A stretch of 42,478 bases of DNA from Candidatus Omnitrophota bacterium (lineage in GTDB: Bacteria > Omnitrophota > Gorgyraeia > JAFGHF01): assembly GCA_020341815.1 (NCBI GenBank), contig CP070837.1, forward strand, positions 849,586 to 892,063, written 5' to 3'. The notes under the pieces are model-generated. The model was given only the letters and a program-made list of their open reading frames with translations, had not been told where the DNA came from and made no database searches. A program made the translations under genes and the position numbers. Shown here piece after piece: positions 32,275 to 39,734 of this stretch (positions are counted from its first letter, which is position 1; every line of letters starts with the position of its first letter).

Positions 32275-32532
32275 ATGAAAAATAAAAATCTTTTACTGGG
32301 TTTAGGCTTTGATGCCAAAGACGGGCATAAACGGATTACCCGGGGTAAAAACTTTTACATATTCGGGGGTTCCAAAAACACGCATCAATTTATGCAGGAA
32401 AGCTGCATTAAGTTTAATGAAGAGCTGGACAGGAAACGTAAAACCTTAAACGATATATCTGTCAATGAGTTCTACGACATCGCCGATAAAATTGGGCTAA
32501 AGACGCCTCGTCAAAACGACGAAGTCAAGTAG
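32275..32532 (+). CDS. conserved small protein of unknown function
   Basis: 85 residues, soluble, no membrane segment. It starts with LLLGLGFDAKDGHKRITRGK and NFYIFGGSKNTHQFMQESCI, then a helical end (EELDRKRKTLNDISVNEFYD, IADKIGLKTPRQ). The middle of the sequence looks like one alpha/beta unit. A three-base gap separates it from the HD-GYP gene, so it may regulate or accompany c-di-GMP turnover; this is by position only. No family recognised. Confidence 0.6.
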   Translation: MKNKNLLLGLGFDAKDGHKRITRGKNFYIFGGSKNTHQFMQESCIKFNEELDRKRKTLNDISVNEFYDIADKIGLKTPRQNDEVK

Positions 32533-32534
32533 AG

Positions 32535-33368
32535 ATGACTGTAGAGCAGAAGAAAAAATCTCACGTAAGCAACACATTTAAATTATGGTCAGTGGGGATT
32601 GTATTTTTTCTGACCTTTTTTCATCTTTACGCCGTATATGCTTATCCCGGGGTTCCGATAGTATCGGATAAAGTCCTTCTGGCGACAGTCTTAGGCTTGG
32701 TGGTCTATCTCTGGATTCAGGAACTCAGAGACAGAGAAAGACTGCAAGCGATTAATCTTGCCCTAATCAAGGCGCAAAGACAGCTTGAGCGCGCGGAAAT
32801 TGACACCATTGCCACCTTGGTGCTGACCGAAGAAGCAAAAGACCCCTACACTCGCGGCCACTCTAAAAGGGTTACCCGTTGCGCCGTAGAGACAGCCGAA
32901 GAACTGGGCCTGGCGGCTGATGAGTGCAGGATGATTGAACGCGCAGGGATTTTACATGATATCGGCAAAATCGGCATTAGCGATAATATTTTACATAAGT
33001 CCGGCAAGCTCAACGAGGAAGACTGGATAGCTATTAAAAAGCATCCGCGAAGGGGAGTGGAAATACTTGAGCCCCTAAAGTTTTTAAGCAGGGAAAACGA
33101 AATAATCTGCCATCATCATGAAAGATTTGACGGCAAGGGCTATCCCGACGGAATTAAGGGCGAAGGTATCCCCTTGGGGGCAAGGATCTTAGCTGTAACC
33201 GATACCTTTGATGCGATGAATTCCAAAAGGCCCTACAGAGAGCCGCTTACGGAAGATATAATTATATCCGAATTAAAAAATAATTCCGGCAGTCAATTCG
33301 ACCCTGTCGTGGTAGGCGCTTTTCTTAAGCTCCTGAGGAAAAAACCCAGCCTCTGGGAACAAGACTGA
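32535..33368 (+). CDS. HD-GYP domain c-di-GMP phosphodiesterase, membrane bound
   Basis: 277 residues. Two N-terminal membrane helices (about 15-33 and 45-62) and a coiled linker (about 65-92) lead to an HD-GYP domain about 95-275. The metal and signature residues are present: RGHSKRVTRCA, ILHDIGKIGI near 138-147, HHHERFDGKGYPDG near 193-206, and DTFDAMNSKRPYR. These enzymes open c-di-GMP to pGpG or GMP. With no sensor domain visible outside the membrane part, input may come through the helices. PilZ receptors lie at 26637 and 34985. Confidence 0.92.
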   Translation: MTVEQKKKSHVSNTFKLWSVGIVFFLTFFHLYAVYAYPGVPIVSDKVLLATVLGLVVYLWIQELRDRERLQAINLALIKAQRQLERAEIDTIATLVLTEEAKDPYTRGHSKRVTRCAVETAEELGLAADECRMIERAGILHDIGKIGISDNILHKSGKLNEEDWIAIKKHPRRGVEILEPLKFLSRENEIICHHHERFDGKGYPDGIKGEGIPLGARILAVTDTFDAMNSKRPYREPLTEDIIISELKNNSGSQFDPVVVGAFLKLLRKKPSLWEQD

Positions 33369-33374
33369 TAACGA

Positions 33375-33410
33375 TGAACCCCGCCCTTCCTAAAAACCCG
33401 CATTTATAAG
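33375..33410 (+). other. tiny frame and hairpin element, copy 1
   Basis: After the HD-GYP stop lies a segment beginning ATGAACCCCGCCCTTCC that resembles one at 41887. It can encode MNPALPKNPHL and contains CGCCCTT which can pair with AAGGGCG 25 bases on. Whether the peptide or the fold matters is unknown. The rest up to the lpxA start (33503) holds nothing recognised. Confidence 0.35.
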
Positions 33411-33502
33411 TTAAGGGCGAGAACAAGGACATTTAAGTATATGATAGTAAATTTGGCAAAAGCAAATGTTAGCCTTAGTATTGCGAAGAAAGGAAGAGCG
33501 GA

Positions 33503-34360
33503 GTGAATATTCATCCTACGGCAATCATAAGCCAAAAGACGCTTCTGGCAGAAGATATAGAGATAGGGCCACACGTCCTTATCGAGGACGATGTTAAAAT
33601 CGGCCGCGGAACAAAGATTTATTCCCATGCCCACATCTTAAGAGGGACTGCTATCGGCGATGATTGCCAGATACATATCGGCGCGGTTTTAGGAGGCGCG
33701 CCGCAAATACGCCAAAAAACAGAAACCTCAGGACGCTTAGTTATCGGCCAAAGAAATATCTTCAGAGAATACGCTACCGTACATCGTTCAAAAGGCGAAG
33801 AAAGTGCCACGATTATAGGCGATGATAATTATTTTATGGCCTTTTCGCATATAGCTCATGACTGCTCTCTCGGTAATCATATTACAATCTGTAACGGTGC
33901 TCTTATAGCGGGGCACGCCGCCATTGAAGATTATGCCTTTATTTCGGGCAATGTTACGGTGCATCAGTTCTGTCGCATAGGCAAACATTCTATGATCGGG
34001 GGACTCGCCCGCGTAGCCAAAGATGTGCCGCCATATATGCTCATCAAGGGGGACTCTTACGTTTGGGCTATAAACTCTGTCGGCTTGAGGCGGACGAATT
34101 TTTCTCTTAGGGTACGAAGTCAAATCAAGGCAGCCTTCAAACTGCTTTATAAGTCCGGGCTTAACGTAAGGCAGGCCATAGAACAACTGCAAAAAGGGCC
34201 GCGCTCCCCGGAAATTGACCATTTAATCGACTTTATTCTACATTCCCGGCGGGGCATTTGCGCATATAAAAAGGTTGGTTTAGGAGAAAAAATCGCCTTA
34301 AGCCGACCGATAATAACGATTAAAAACTTAAAATGTTTAAAAAGACAAGGATTCTTTTAA
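33503..34360 (+). CDS. lpxA: acyl-ACP--UDP-N-acetylglucosamine O-acyltransferase
   Basis: 285 residues, GTG start with a purine-rich site AAAGGAAGAGCGGA upstream. First step of lipid A synthesis: transfers a hydroxyacyl chain from ACP to UDP-GlcNAc in the cytoplasm. Left-handed beta helix of hexapeptide repeats covers about 1-185 (HPTAIISQKTLLAEDIEIGP, DEIG-like repeats), with catalytic His in SHIAHDCSLGN (second His, residue 119, equivalent to E. coli His125), VTVHQFCRIGKHSMIGG and the family sequence INSVGLRRTNFS. The C-terminal helical part is present, about the usual full length (260-285). Evidence that the cell makes lipid A. Confidence 0.93.
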   Translation: MNIHPTAIISQKTLLAEDIEIGPHVLIEDDVKIGRGTKIYSHAHILRGTAIGDDCQIHIGAVLGGAPQIRQKTETSGRLVIGQRNIFREYATVHRSKGEESATIIGDDNYFMAFSHIAHDCSLGNHITICNGALIAGHAAIEDYAFISGNVTVHQFCRIGKHSMIGGLARVAKDVPPYMLIKGDSYVWAINSVGLRRTNFSLRVRSQIKAAFKLLYKSGLNVRQAIEQLQKGPRSPEIDHLIDFILHSRRGICAYKKVGLGEKIALSRPIITIKNLKCLKRQGFF

Positions 34361-35028
34361 TTTTATTTCTCGTTGCTATACTGATTGCAGCCTTTTTCCG
34401 CCACAGTCTTTGCCGGATTCTGGTCGAAAAAGTCACAGCACGTGCCACAGGACTAAAAATATCCATTGAAAAGCTGAGCCTGGATATCCTGAATAACAAT
34501 CTATATATGCGGGGGGTCACGCTATCAAATCCGCCCGGATTTAAGGATGAAATCTTAGGAAAGGCCGAAAATATATTTATTGTATATGACTTTTGGGGAT
34601 CTCTAAAAGGCAGGCTTCATCTTCGCCTGCTAAAAATTAATATTAATGAACTCAATATAATCAGAAACACAAAAGGTACATCTAACGTATCCACTTTAAA
34701 AAATCCATCTTTTTCGATAAAACTTTCCGAAAAGTCAGGCAATAGCACAGGTCTTAAAAAAACAAAAAAACCTAAGTTTCTTATCGACCGCCTGGAGCTT
34801 TCTGTTGAGAAAGCGACCTTTATGGATTATAAAGCTGAAGTGGGCCAACCGGCGGCGATTATATTGACGGTAAAAGGTCCTTGTATATTTAAAAATGTCA
34901 GCGATTTGGGTTACGTATTTAACTCTATATCAGCTAGGGGCGGGTTTAAGGAGTTGCTGGATAATCTAAGCGGAGTGACTATCGATGAAAAGCGGTGCCA
35001 GAGAAAGAAGAAGGCGCAGGAGAGTTGA
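34333..35028 (+). CDS. AsmA-like envelope protein
   Basis: 231 residues, starting 28 bases inside lpxA. A single membrane segment (about 6-22), then ARATGLKISIEKLSLDILNN, LYMRGVTLSNPPGFKDEILG and FIVYDFWGSLKGRLHLRLLK, matching the plan of the 268-residue protein at 20765 (GLRLNIRSM, RIYNPSNFPDPLMMD, VDYDFGSIFSRKMHF). It belongs to the short AsmA/DUF748-like class. Its link with lpxA suggests a role in lipid or LPS delivery (inference). Ends 44 bases within the next gene. Confidence 0.7.
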   Translation: MFKKTRILLILFLVAILIAAFFRHSLCRILVEKVTARATGLKISIEKLSLDILNNNLYMRGVTLSNPPGFKDEILGKAENIFIVYDFWGSLKGRLHLRLLKININELNIIRNTKGTSNVSTLKNPSFSIKLSEKSGNSTGLKKTKKPKFLIDRLELSVEKATFMDYKAEVGQPAAIILTVKGPCIFKNVSDLGYVFNSISARGGFKELLDNLSGVTIDEKRCQRKKKAQES

Positions 35029-35428
35029 TGTTGCGCTTGCAATAAAGATAGAATATAATACTGAAAAGATAATCACTCGTACTAAAAATATCAGCGTCTT
35101 AGGCACTTATCTTGAGATTGATAAGGAAATACCTATAGGAACCGCTTTAGATATTAAGGTAAAAATCCCTAAGACGGGTCATAAAAAAACCGTTAAAGAG
35201 ATTGACTGTGCGGGGGTCATTTTTCGCTCTCAACCGATTGCATCTTTAGGACCGACGAGCCAATATGGAACGGGAATTTTTTTTCGTTCTTTTTCAGGAA
35301 ACGGCGAAAAGGTTTTATCCAAATATATAGACTATGTTATCGAAGAGGAAAAGAAAAAAGGGAAAATTTATACACGTAAGAGAAAGAAAAAACAAAAACA
35401 TTCAAAACGGAAGGAGGTAAAAAAATGA
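34985..35428 (+). CDS. PilZ-domain protein with basic C-terminal tail
   Basis: 147 residues. The PilZ motifs are RRRRRR near 8-13, which supplies RxxxR, and NISVLG near 35-40 (D/NxSxxG form intact), followed by TYLEIDKEIPIGTALDIKVK and YGTGIFFRSFSG. The last 30 residues are very rich in Lys and Arg (YTRKRKKKQKHSKRKE), which could hold nucleic acid or membrane phosphates. It overlaps the AsmA-like gene before it and the ferredoxin after it (ATGA). Probably a c-di-GMP receptor. Confidence 0.75.
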   Translation: MKSGARERRRRRRVDVALAIKIEYNTEKIITRTKNISVLGTYLEIDKEIPIGTALDIKVKIPKTGHKKTVKEIDCAGVIFRSQPIASLGPTSQYGTGIFFRSFSGNGEKVLSKYIDYVIEEEKKKGKIYTRKRKKKQKHSKRKEVKK

Positions 35429-35613
35429 AAGCTACGGTGAATGAAGAACTCTGCGTAGGCTGCGGATTATGTGTCGATACTTGCCCGGATACCTTCATAA
35501 TGGAAGAAGACAAAGCAAAAATTAAGGCCAATCCCGTACCGACCGGATCCGAGGACTCCTGCAAAAAGGCTAAAGAGGAATGTCCCGTAGAAGCCATAAT
35601 TATTGAGGAATAA
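35425..35613 (+). CDS. single-cluster [4Fe-4S] ferredoxin
   Basis: 62 residues. Cluster ligands Cys10, Cys13, Cys16 (ELCVGCGLC) and Cys53 in ECPVEA; Cys20 and Cys46 would form the disulfide known from monocluster ferredoxins of Thermotoga and Pyrococcus type. Size is usual. Cytoplasmic low-potential electron carrier, a sign of anaerobic metabolism. GGAGG before ATG; start overlaps the PilZ stop. Confidence 0.92.
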   Translation: MKATVNEELCVGCGLCVDTCPDTFIMEEDKAKIKANPVPTGSEDSCKKAKEECPVEAIIIEE

Positions 35614-35634
35614 AACTTCACAAGAGGAGGAAAA

Positions 35635-35988
35635 ATGACAAAAAAGAAAGTTGATATCTCTAAAGAGGTAGCCTTGATATGGCAGGAAGCCAAGGAAAAT
35701 CTAAAGGCCCTTGGACAGAGAACCCTTAAGCTTGCCCAAAAAGGCGAGAAGGGGGTTGTGCGAGCCTCAAAGGTAGGCAAATTTCAATTAGACATCGTCA
35801 GCCTCAATCTCAGCAAGGAAAACGTCTTCCGGCAAATAGGCAAGAAAGTCTATGAGATGCACGCATCTAAGAAAGCTGGAATTGAAACTGCGAAGCTGAC
35901 ATCGCTTTTTAACCAGATAGACAAAATAAACCGTCAGGTCAAGACAAAGAAATCGCAAATAGCCAAATTAAAAAGGGAACACAAATGA
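35635..35988 (+). CDS. coiled-coil small protein
   Basis: 117 residues, basic, fully helical in appearance with heptad-like stretches: LIWQEAKENLKALGQRTLKL, then LNLSKENVFRQIGKKVYEMH, and a C-terminal coil ETAKLTSLFNQIDKINRQVK ending in Lys/Arg. RBS GAGGAGG before ATG. It lies between ferredoxin and a tiny lipoprotein. No family recognised; may be a structural partner. It ends four bases into the next gene (ATGA). Confidence 0.65.
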   Translation: MTKKKVDISKEVALIWQEAKENLKALGQRTLKLAQKGEKGVVRASKVGKFQLDIVSLNLSKENVFRQIGKKVYEMHASKKAGIETAKLTSLFNQIDKINRQVKTKKSQIAKLKREHK

Positions 35989-36107
35989 AAAGGCTAATCC
36001 TCTGCATTCTGGCTCTATCTTTTATCTTGAGCGGCTGTTCTAATCTGGGTGCTCTTATGGGCTTGGCCGCTACCGGCTACGGCATATATCAGGCGGTAAA
36101 GGATTAA
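35985..36107 (+). CDS. 40-residue lipoprotein
   Basis: Complete short frame overlapping the previous stop (ATGA). Lipoprotein signal peptide with lipobox FILSGC (Cys at residue 18), leaving a mature part of only 23 residues (SNLGALMGLAATGYGIYQAV, KD). Very small lipoproteins of this kind exist in entericidin-like and osmotic lipoproteins. Function unknown. Confidence 0.7.
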   Translation: MKRLILCILALSFILSGCSNLGALMGLAATGYGIYQAVKD

Positions 36108-36222
36108 ATTAAAGAAAAGGTTGCAGGATTTCAAGCAATCGTTCTTCAGCTGTCTTCTTGTCGCTCCTCATCCACCTATCCTGTCTGCTGCTATGTCAAT
36201 TGTTATCTTTACCCTCCTGCTA

Positions 36223-36251
36223 TTGAGATTTATGGCATATTGTGGTAAAAT
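36223..36251 (+). promoter_or_regulatory. promoter of the YdjM-like gene
   Basis: TTGAGA at 36223-36228, 17-base spacer, TAAAAT at 36246-36251, only 13 bases before the start codon. The resulting transcript would be almost leaderless. Confidence 0.5.
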
Positions 36252-36263
36252 ATAAGGAATTAA

Positions 36264-36710
36264 ATGCTGCCCTCAAGACACATTATGATATCGGTTCCGC
36301 TGGGGATAGCCGCAGGGTTTACTACCCACTCGGCGCTTGCGGGTATGCTTTGCCTTCTCTCAGGAACAATGATAGATGTTGACCACGCCATTGAATATAT
36401 AATCCATTATGGCTGGCACATTTTTAACCCCAGAGAGGTCTATCGGGCCTGCTCAAGACTGGCCAAGCGCAAAGAAGAGGGGGGAGTAAAAACCCTGCAT
36501 CTTTTCTTTCACGCGGTAGAGTTAGCCCTGCTTTTGTGGGTAAGCTATATCTTAAGCAAAAATATTTACTTTTTTTCAATAGCCTTGGGTTACACAGGGC
36601 ACCTGATTGCCGATATGATTGGAAATAACAGGGCAATGAAAACCTCGAGCTATTTTATAACTATCCGCGTCCTAAAGGGCTTTAATACGGGTAAACTCAT
36701 CAAATATTAA
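36264..36710 (+). CDS. YdjM-like membrane metal-dependent hydrolase
   Basis: 148 residues. Several conserved His/Asp in membrane-proximal places: LPSRHIMISVPLG, LSGTMIDVDHAIEYIIHYGW near 33-52, THL-like KTLHLFFHAVELALLL near 72-87 and GYTGHLIADMIGN near 110-122. That set resembles the DUF457/YdjM family, putative membrane-bound metal hydrolases. Four to five hydrophobic segments. Substrate unknown. Confidence 0.65.
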   Translation: MLPSRHIMISVPLGIAAGFTTHSALAGMLCLLSGTMIDVDHAIEYIIHYGWHIFNPREVYRACSRLAKRKEEGGVKTLHLFFHAVELALLLWVSYILSKNIYFFSIALGYTGHLIADMIGNNRAMKTSSYFITIRVLKGFNTGKLIKY

Positions 36711-36726
36711 TTATTATCAAAATATA

Positions 36727-36755
36727 TTGCTTATTTTGTTAATTTAATATATAAT
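36727..36755 (+). promoter_or_regulatory. promoter of the TPM/LemA operon
   Basis: TTGCTT at 36727-36732, 17-base spacer, TATAAT at 36750-36755. It is followed by GGGGGCAAGGA and ATG 36782. Confidence 0.65.
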
Positions 36756-36781
36756 CTGTCTGCCTATAAAGGGGGCAAGGA

Positions 36782-37525
36782 ATGGAAGTTCTACAGAATT
36801 TAGATAAACTTAATGCGAAGGTTGCCAAGTTAATTGAGCCTTATACGCAAGAACTGTTAAAAATTCATGGGGAAAATATTGTCTCGATATTTGTAACCGG
36901 CAGTGCCGCAGGCAGAGACTATGTCCCCAAGGTGTCTAATATTACCCTCCTGGTTATCCTGGAAAAACTAAGATTTAGCGACCTGCAAAAAAGCCTCAAA
37001 ATCGTCTCCCGGGGAATAACTAAAAAGATTGCCGCCCCACTTTTTCTCACCCGCAGACACATAGAGACCTCAAGCGATGTATTTCCTATTGAATTTTTAG
37101 AAATGAAAGAAAACCATCTGCTCCTTTACGGGGAAGACCTGTTTAAAACCCTGGAAGTAAACCCGGCAAATATAAGGCTATTCTGCGAAGAGCAGATTAA
37201 AGGCAAGCTGATCAGGATTAGACAGGCCTATTTAGAGATAGGCTTAAGAAGAAAGGGGATAGAGGCCCTGATAAAAGAGTCCCTTAATTCACTTACGCCT
37301 ATTTTTCGCAATCTGCTCAGATTAAAGGGTAAAACCCCGCTCCTGGAAAAGGAAGCGATCTACACTCAGCTCTGCGCTGAGTTCGATTTGGACAGAAGCG
37401 TATTTCTGGCAATTCTTGCCGACACCAAGAATGATGAGAAGATTGCCTCGCACGATGTAGAGATCTTCTTTGAAAAATATATTGCCCAGATACAAAAATT
37501 AGCCATCATTGTTGACCAGTTATGA
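36782..37525 (+). CDS. nucleotidyltransferase-like protein
   Basis: 247 residues. The early part IVSIFVTGSAAGRDYVPKVS near 37-56 has the GS-x-turn shape of the nucleotidyltransferase beta motif but lacks the usual pair of metal-binding Asp (the DxD place reads NIT). The rest is helical (AYLEIGLRRKGIEALIKESL, FEKYIAQIQKLAIIVDQL), similar to the helical side of the kanamycin nucleotidyltransferase fold. Probably not catalytic. First gene of the TPM operon with a four-base ATGA overlap. Confidence 0.55.
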   Translation: MEVLQNLDKLNAKVAKLIEPYTQELLKIHGENIVSIFVTGSAAGRDYVPKVSNITLLVILEKLRFSDLQKSLKIVSRGITKKIAAPLFLTRRHIETSSDVFPIEFLEMKENHLLLYGEDLFKTLEVNPANIRLFCEEQIKGKLIRIRQAYLEIGLRRKGIEALIKESLNSLTPIFRNLLRLKGKTPLLEKEAIYTQLCAEFDLDRSVFLAILADTKNDEKIASHDVEIFFEKYIAQIQKLAIIVDQL

Positions 37526-38301
37526 AAATCCGGCTTGAGCTTGTTCTAACATTACTGATAGGTCTTTTCTGTTTTTCTCCGGCTTCTGCTGAAGAAGCCG
37601 GATTTCCCGCAGCGCAAGGGTATATTAATGACTTTGCCAATTTACTCAAACCCTCCGACTTTCAGAAGCTTAACGGCCTGGCGCAAGCCCTGGATGCAAA
37701 GACTACCGCCGAGATAGCGGTGGTTACTTTAGCGACTACCAAGCCTTACGATATTCAGGATTATTCGGTAAGGTTGTATGAAAAATGGAAGATCGGCAAG
37801 GCCGGAAAAGATAACGGCGTTCTGCTTCTGGTAGCCATTGAAGACAAAAAGGTCTGGATAACTACCGGCTACGGATTGGAAGGGGCTATTCCTGACGCCC
37901 AGGCAAGTGAAATTTATCGCAATATTATCGTACCGTATTTTAAGAAGGGTGAGTTTTCCAAGGGTATCTCTGCCGGCGCCATCAAGCTTATAGATTTAGC
38001 CGCCCGCGAATATAATGCAACCATAGAAGATTTGCCTAAATTAAGCAAAGAGTATGTGCGGCCAGTAGAAAAATCGCCGCTTGCTTCTTTTGTTGAGACC
38101 CTCTTTACTTTAATATTTTTTGTCCTTTTCTTTGGCTTTCGCCTGGGGCTGTTTGGCTTTTTGCTTTTCGGCACCGGCAGGAGAAGAGGGGGATATTGGT
38201 ATGGTGGAGGGCTGAGTGGAAATTCCGGTGGTTTCGGCGGTGGTTTTGGCGGCTTCGGTGGCGGTTTTACCGGTGGCGGAGGCGCAGGTGGAGGATGGTA
38301 G
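37522..38301 (+). CDS. TPM-domain protein (YgcG-like), exported and membrane anchored
   Basis: 259 residues with signal peptide (about 1-23). The TPM domain covers about 34-170: YINDFANLLKPSDFQKLNGL, TTAEIAVVTLATTKPYDIQD, DNGVLLLVAIEDKKVWITTG, IIVPYFKKGEFSKGI. Then a membrane segment (about 195-215) and a Gly-rich tail (GGGFGGFGGGFTGGGG, ending GGW). Homologous proteins are phosphatase-like in plants; bacterial ones are commonly next to LemA genes, as here. Starts within the end of the previous gene. Confidence 0.88.
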   Translation: MKIRLELVLTLLIGLFCFSPASAEEAGFPAAQGYINDFANLLKPSDFQKLNGLAQALDAKTTAEIAVVTLATTKPYDIQDYSVRLYEKWKIGKAGKDNGVLLLVAIEDKKVWITTGYGLEGAIPDAQASEIYRNIIVPYFKKGEFSKGISAGAIKLIDLAAREYNATIEDLPKLSKEYVRPVEKSPLASFVETLFTLIFFVLFFGFRLGLFGFLLFGTGRRRGGYWYGGGLSGNSGGFGGGFGGFGGGFTGGGGAGGGW

Positions 38302-38320
38302 AAAAAAGGAGGTCGAATAA

Positions 38321-38887
38321 ATGAAGAAGGGCACGTTAATTTTAATTATAGTAGGGGTTATTTTGTTGAGTCTCATCGGCTGGGTTATTGGCGGGCTCAA
38401 TTACGTGGTTATCCTGGATGAGAATGTCAATCAGTCCTGGGCCCAGGTAGAAAATCAATTACAAAGGAGAAATGACCTTATCCCCAATCTGGTTAACACC
38501 GTAAAGGGCTACGCCAGCCACGAAAGGGAATTATTTACCGAGGTTACCCAATTACGCAGCCAATGGGCATCTGCGGCAACTCGCGGTGAAAAAATTACTG
38601 CCGCCAGAGAGCTGGGCGGAGCGCTTTCGCGACTGCTTCTGGTTGCCGAAAACTATCCCGAATTAAAAGCCAATCAGAACTTCTTGACCCTGCAAAGTCA
38701 ATTAGAAGGAACTGAAAACAGAATTGCCGTGGAAAGAAGGCGTTATAATAAGTCAGTAGAGACCTTTAACGCCTACAGGCGCACGGTATTCGGCAGCATG
38801 TTTGCGGCTATGCGCGGCTTAACCAAACCGGCAGATTATTTTGAGGCCGAAGAACGGGCCACAGAGGTTCCGGAGGTAAAATTTTAA
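38321..38887 (+). CDS. lemA: LemA-family protein
   Basis: 188 residues. N-terminal membrane helix (about 5-26) followed by the four-helix LemA domain with its signature VNQSWAQVENQLQRRNDLIP and NLVNTVKGYASHERELF; later LKANQNFLTLQSQLEGTENR and YNKSVETFNAYRRTVFG are typical. LemA is an inner membrane protein with unknown function that occurs beside TPM genes, often in motility or stress contexts. RBS AAGGAGG in a 19-base gap. Confidence 0.92.
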   Translation: MKKGTLILIIVGVILLSLIGWVIGGLNYVVILDENVNQSWAQVENQLQRRNDLIPNLVNTVKGYASHERELFTEVTQLRSQWASAATRGEKITAARELGGALSRLLLVAENYPELKANQNFLTLQSQLEGTENRIAVERRRYNKSVETFNAYRRTVFGSMFAAMRGLTKPADYFEAEERATEVPEVKF

Positions 38888-38905
38888 GTGAGGAGGGAAT
38901 AAAAG

Positions 38906-39271
38906 GTGAAATGGTATATTGTTCTGGTAGGGCTTTTCTGGATTGTGATAGGCCTGATGGCCTTGGCGGCTACAAAGAAGACAATGCTGACAGTGGCTAA
39001 TCTGATAAAAAATACGCGGCGGCAGACCCTGGGATTAACCAGTTTAATCTTTGGCGTATTGCTGTTAATCTCGGCCTCTTCCACGCAAGAGGCGTGGTTT
39101 GTGTCTGCGCTGGGTATTATTGCCTGCTTAAAAGGCGCAAGTATTGTCCTGGTGTCCGAGCAGAAAATGAAAGAAGTGCTGGAGTGGTGGATGGGTGCCC
39201 CGGAACTCGTCCATAAAGGATGGGGAGCGCTTATTCTGATCTTAGGCATAGTGATGTTTTACATAATCTAA
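38906..39271 (+). CDS. small membrane protein after lemA
   Basis: 121 residues, GTG start, RBS GAGGAGG. Four hydrophobic stretches: about 3-22, 42-60, 64-83 and 103-120. Between them RQTLGLTSLIFGVLLLIS and EWWMGAPELVHKGWGALILI are seen. The size and position suggest a membrane protein working with LemA/TPM, without a named family. Function unknown. Confidence 0.65.
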   Translation: MKWYIVLVGLFWIVIGLMALAATKKTMLTVANLIKNTRRQTLGLTSLIFGVLLLISASSTQEAWFVSALGIIACLKGASIVLVSEQKMKEVLEWWMGAPELVHKGWGALILILGIVMFYII

Positions 39272-39277
39272 AAATAT

Positions 39278-39727
39278 ATGCGCGCTGTAATCCAAAGAGT
39301 AAATACTGCCTCGGTAACGGTTAACCAAAAGATAGTAGCTAAAATAAAGAAGGGGCTGGTAATCTTTCTGGGGGTGCTCAAAGAAGACGGCCTGCCTGAT
39401 GCAGAATATTTAGCCAAAAAGATAGCGCAATTGCGCCTTTTTAGCGACCAAAATCGCAAGATGAACCTTTCTGCTTGTGATGTTCAGGCAGAAATACTCG
39501 CTGTTTCGCAATTTACTTTATGCAGTGATATAACCGATAGCGGCCGCAGGCCCAGCTTTGACAAGGCTGCGCCTTCGGAAAAAGCAGAAAAATTATATCT
39601 TGAGTTTATCGCTCATCTAGAAAAGGCGGGACTAAAGGTCAGTCAGGGTGTATTCAAAGAATATATGACCGTGCATATTGAAAATGACGGCCCGGTAACC
39701 TTCGTTCTTGACAGTAAGAAAGCTTAA
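39278..39727 (+). CDS. dtd: D-aminoacyl-tRNA deacylase
   Basis: 149 residues, full length. It frees D-amino acids (and achiral glycine) wrongly attached to tRNA. The family motifs are present: MRAVIQRVNTASVTV at the start, KGLVIFLGVLKEDG, AVSQFTLCSD near 80-89 (SQFT, catalytic), GRRPSF and NDGPVTFVLDS near the end (Gly-cisPro). Soluble cytoplasmic homodimer. It follows the LemA neighbours without clear promoter. Confidence 0.95.
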   Translation: MRAVIQRVNTASVTVNQKIVAKIKKGLVIFLGVLKEDGLPDAEYLAKKIAQLRLFSDQNRKMNLSACDVQAEILAVSQFTLCSDITDSGRRPSFDKAAPSEKAEKLYLEFIAHLEKAGLKVSQGVFKEYMTVHIENDGPVTFVLDSKKA

Positions 39728-39734
39728 AAAATAA

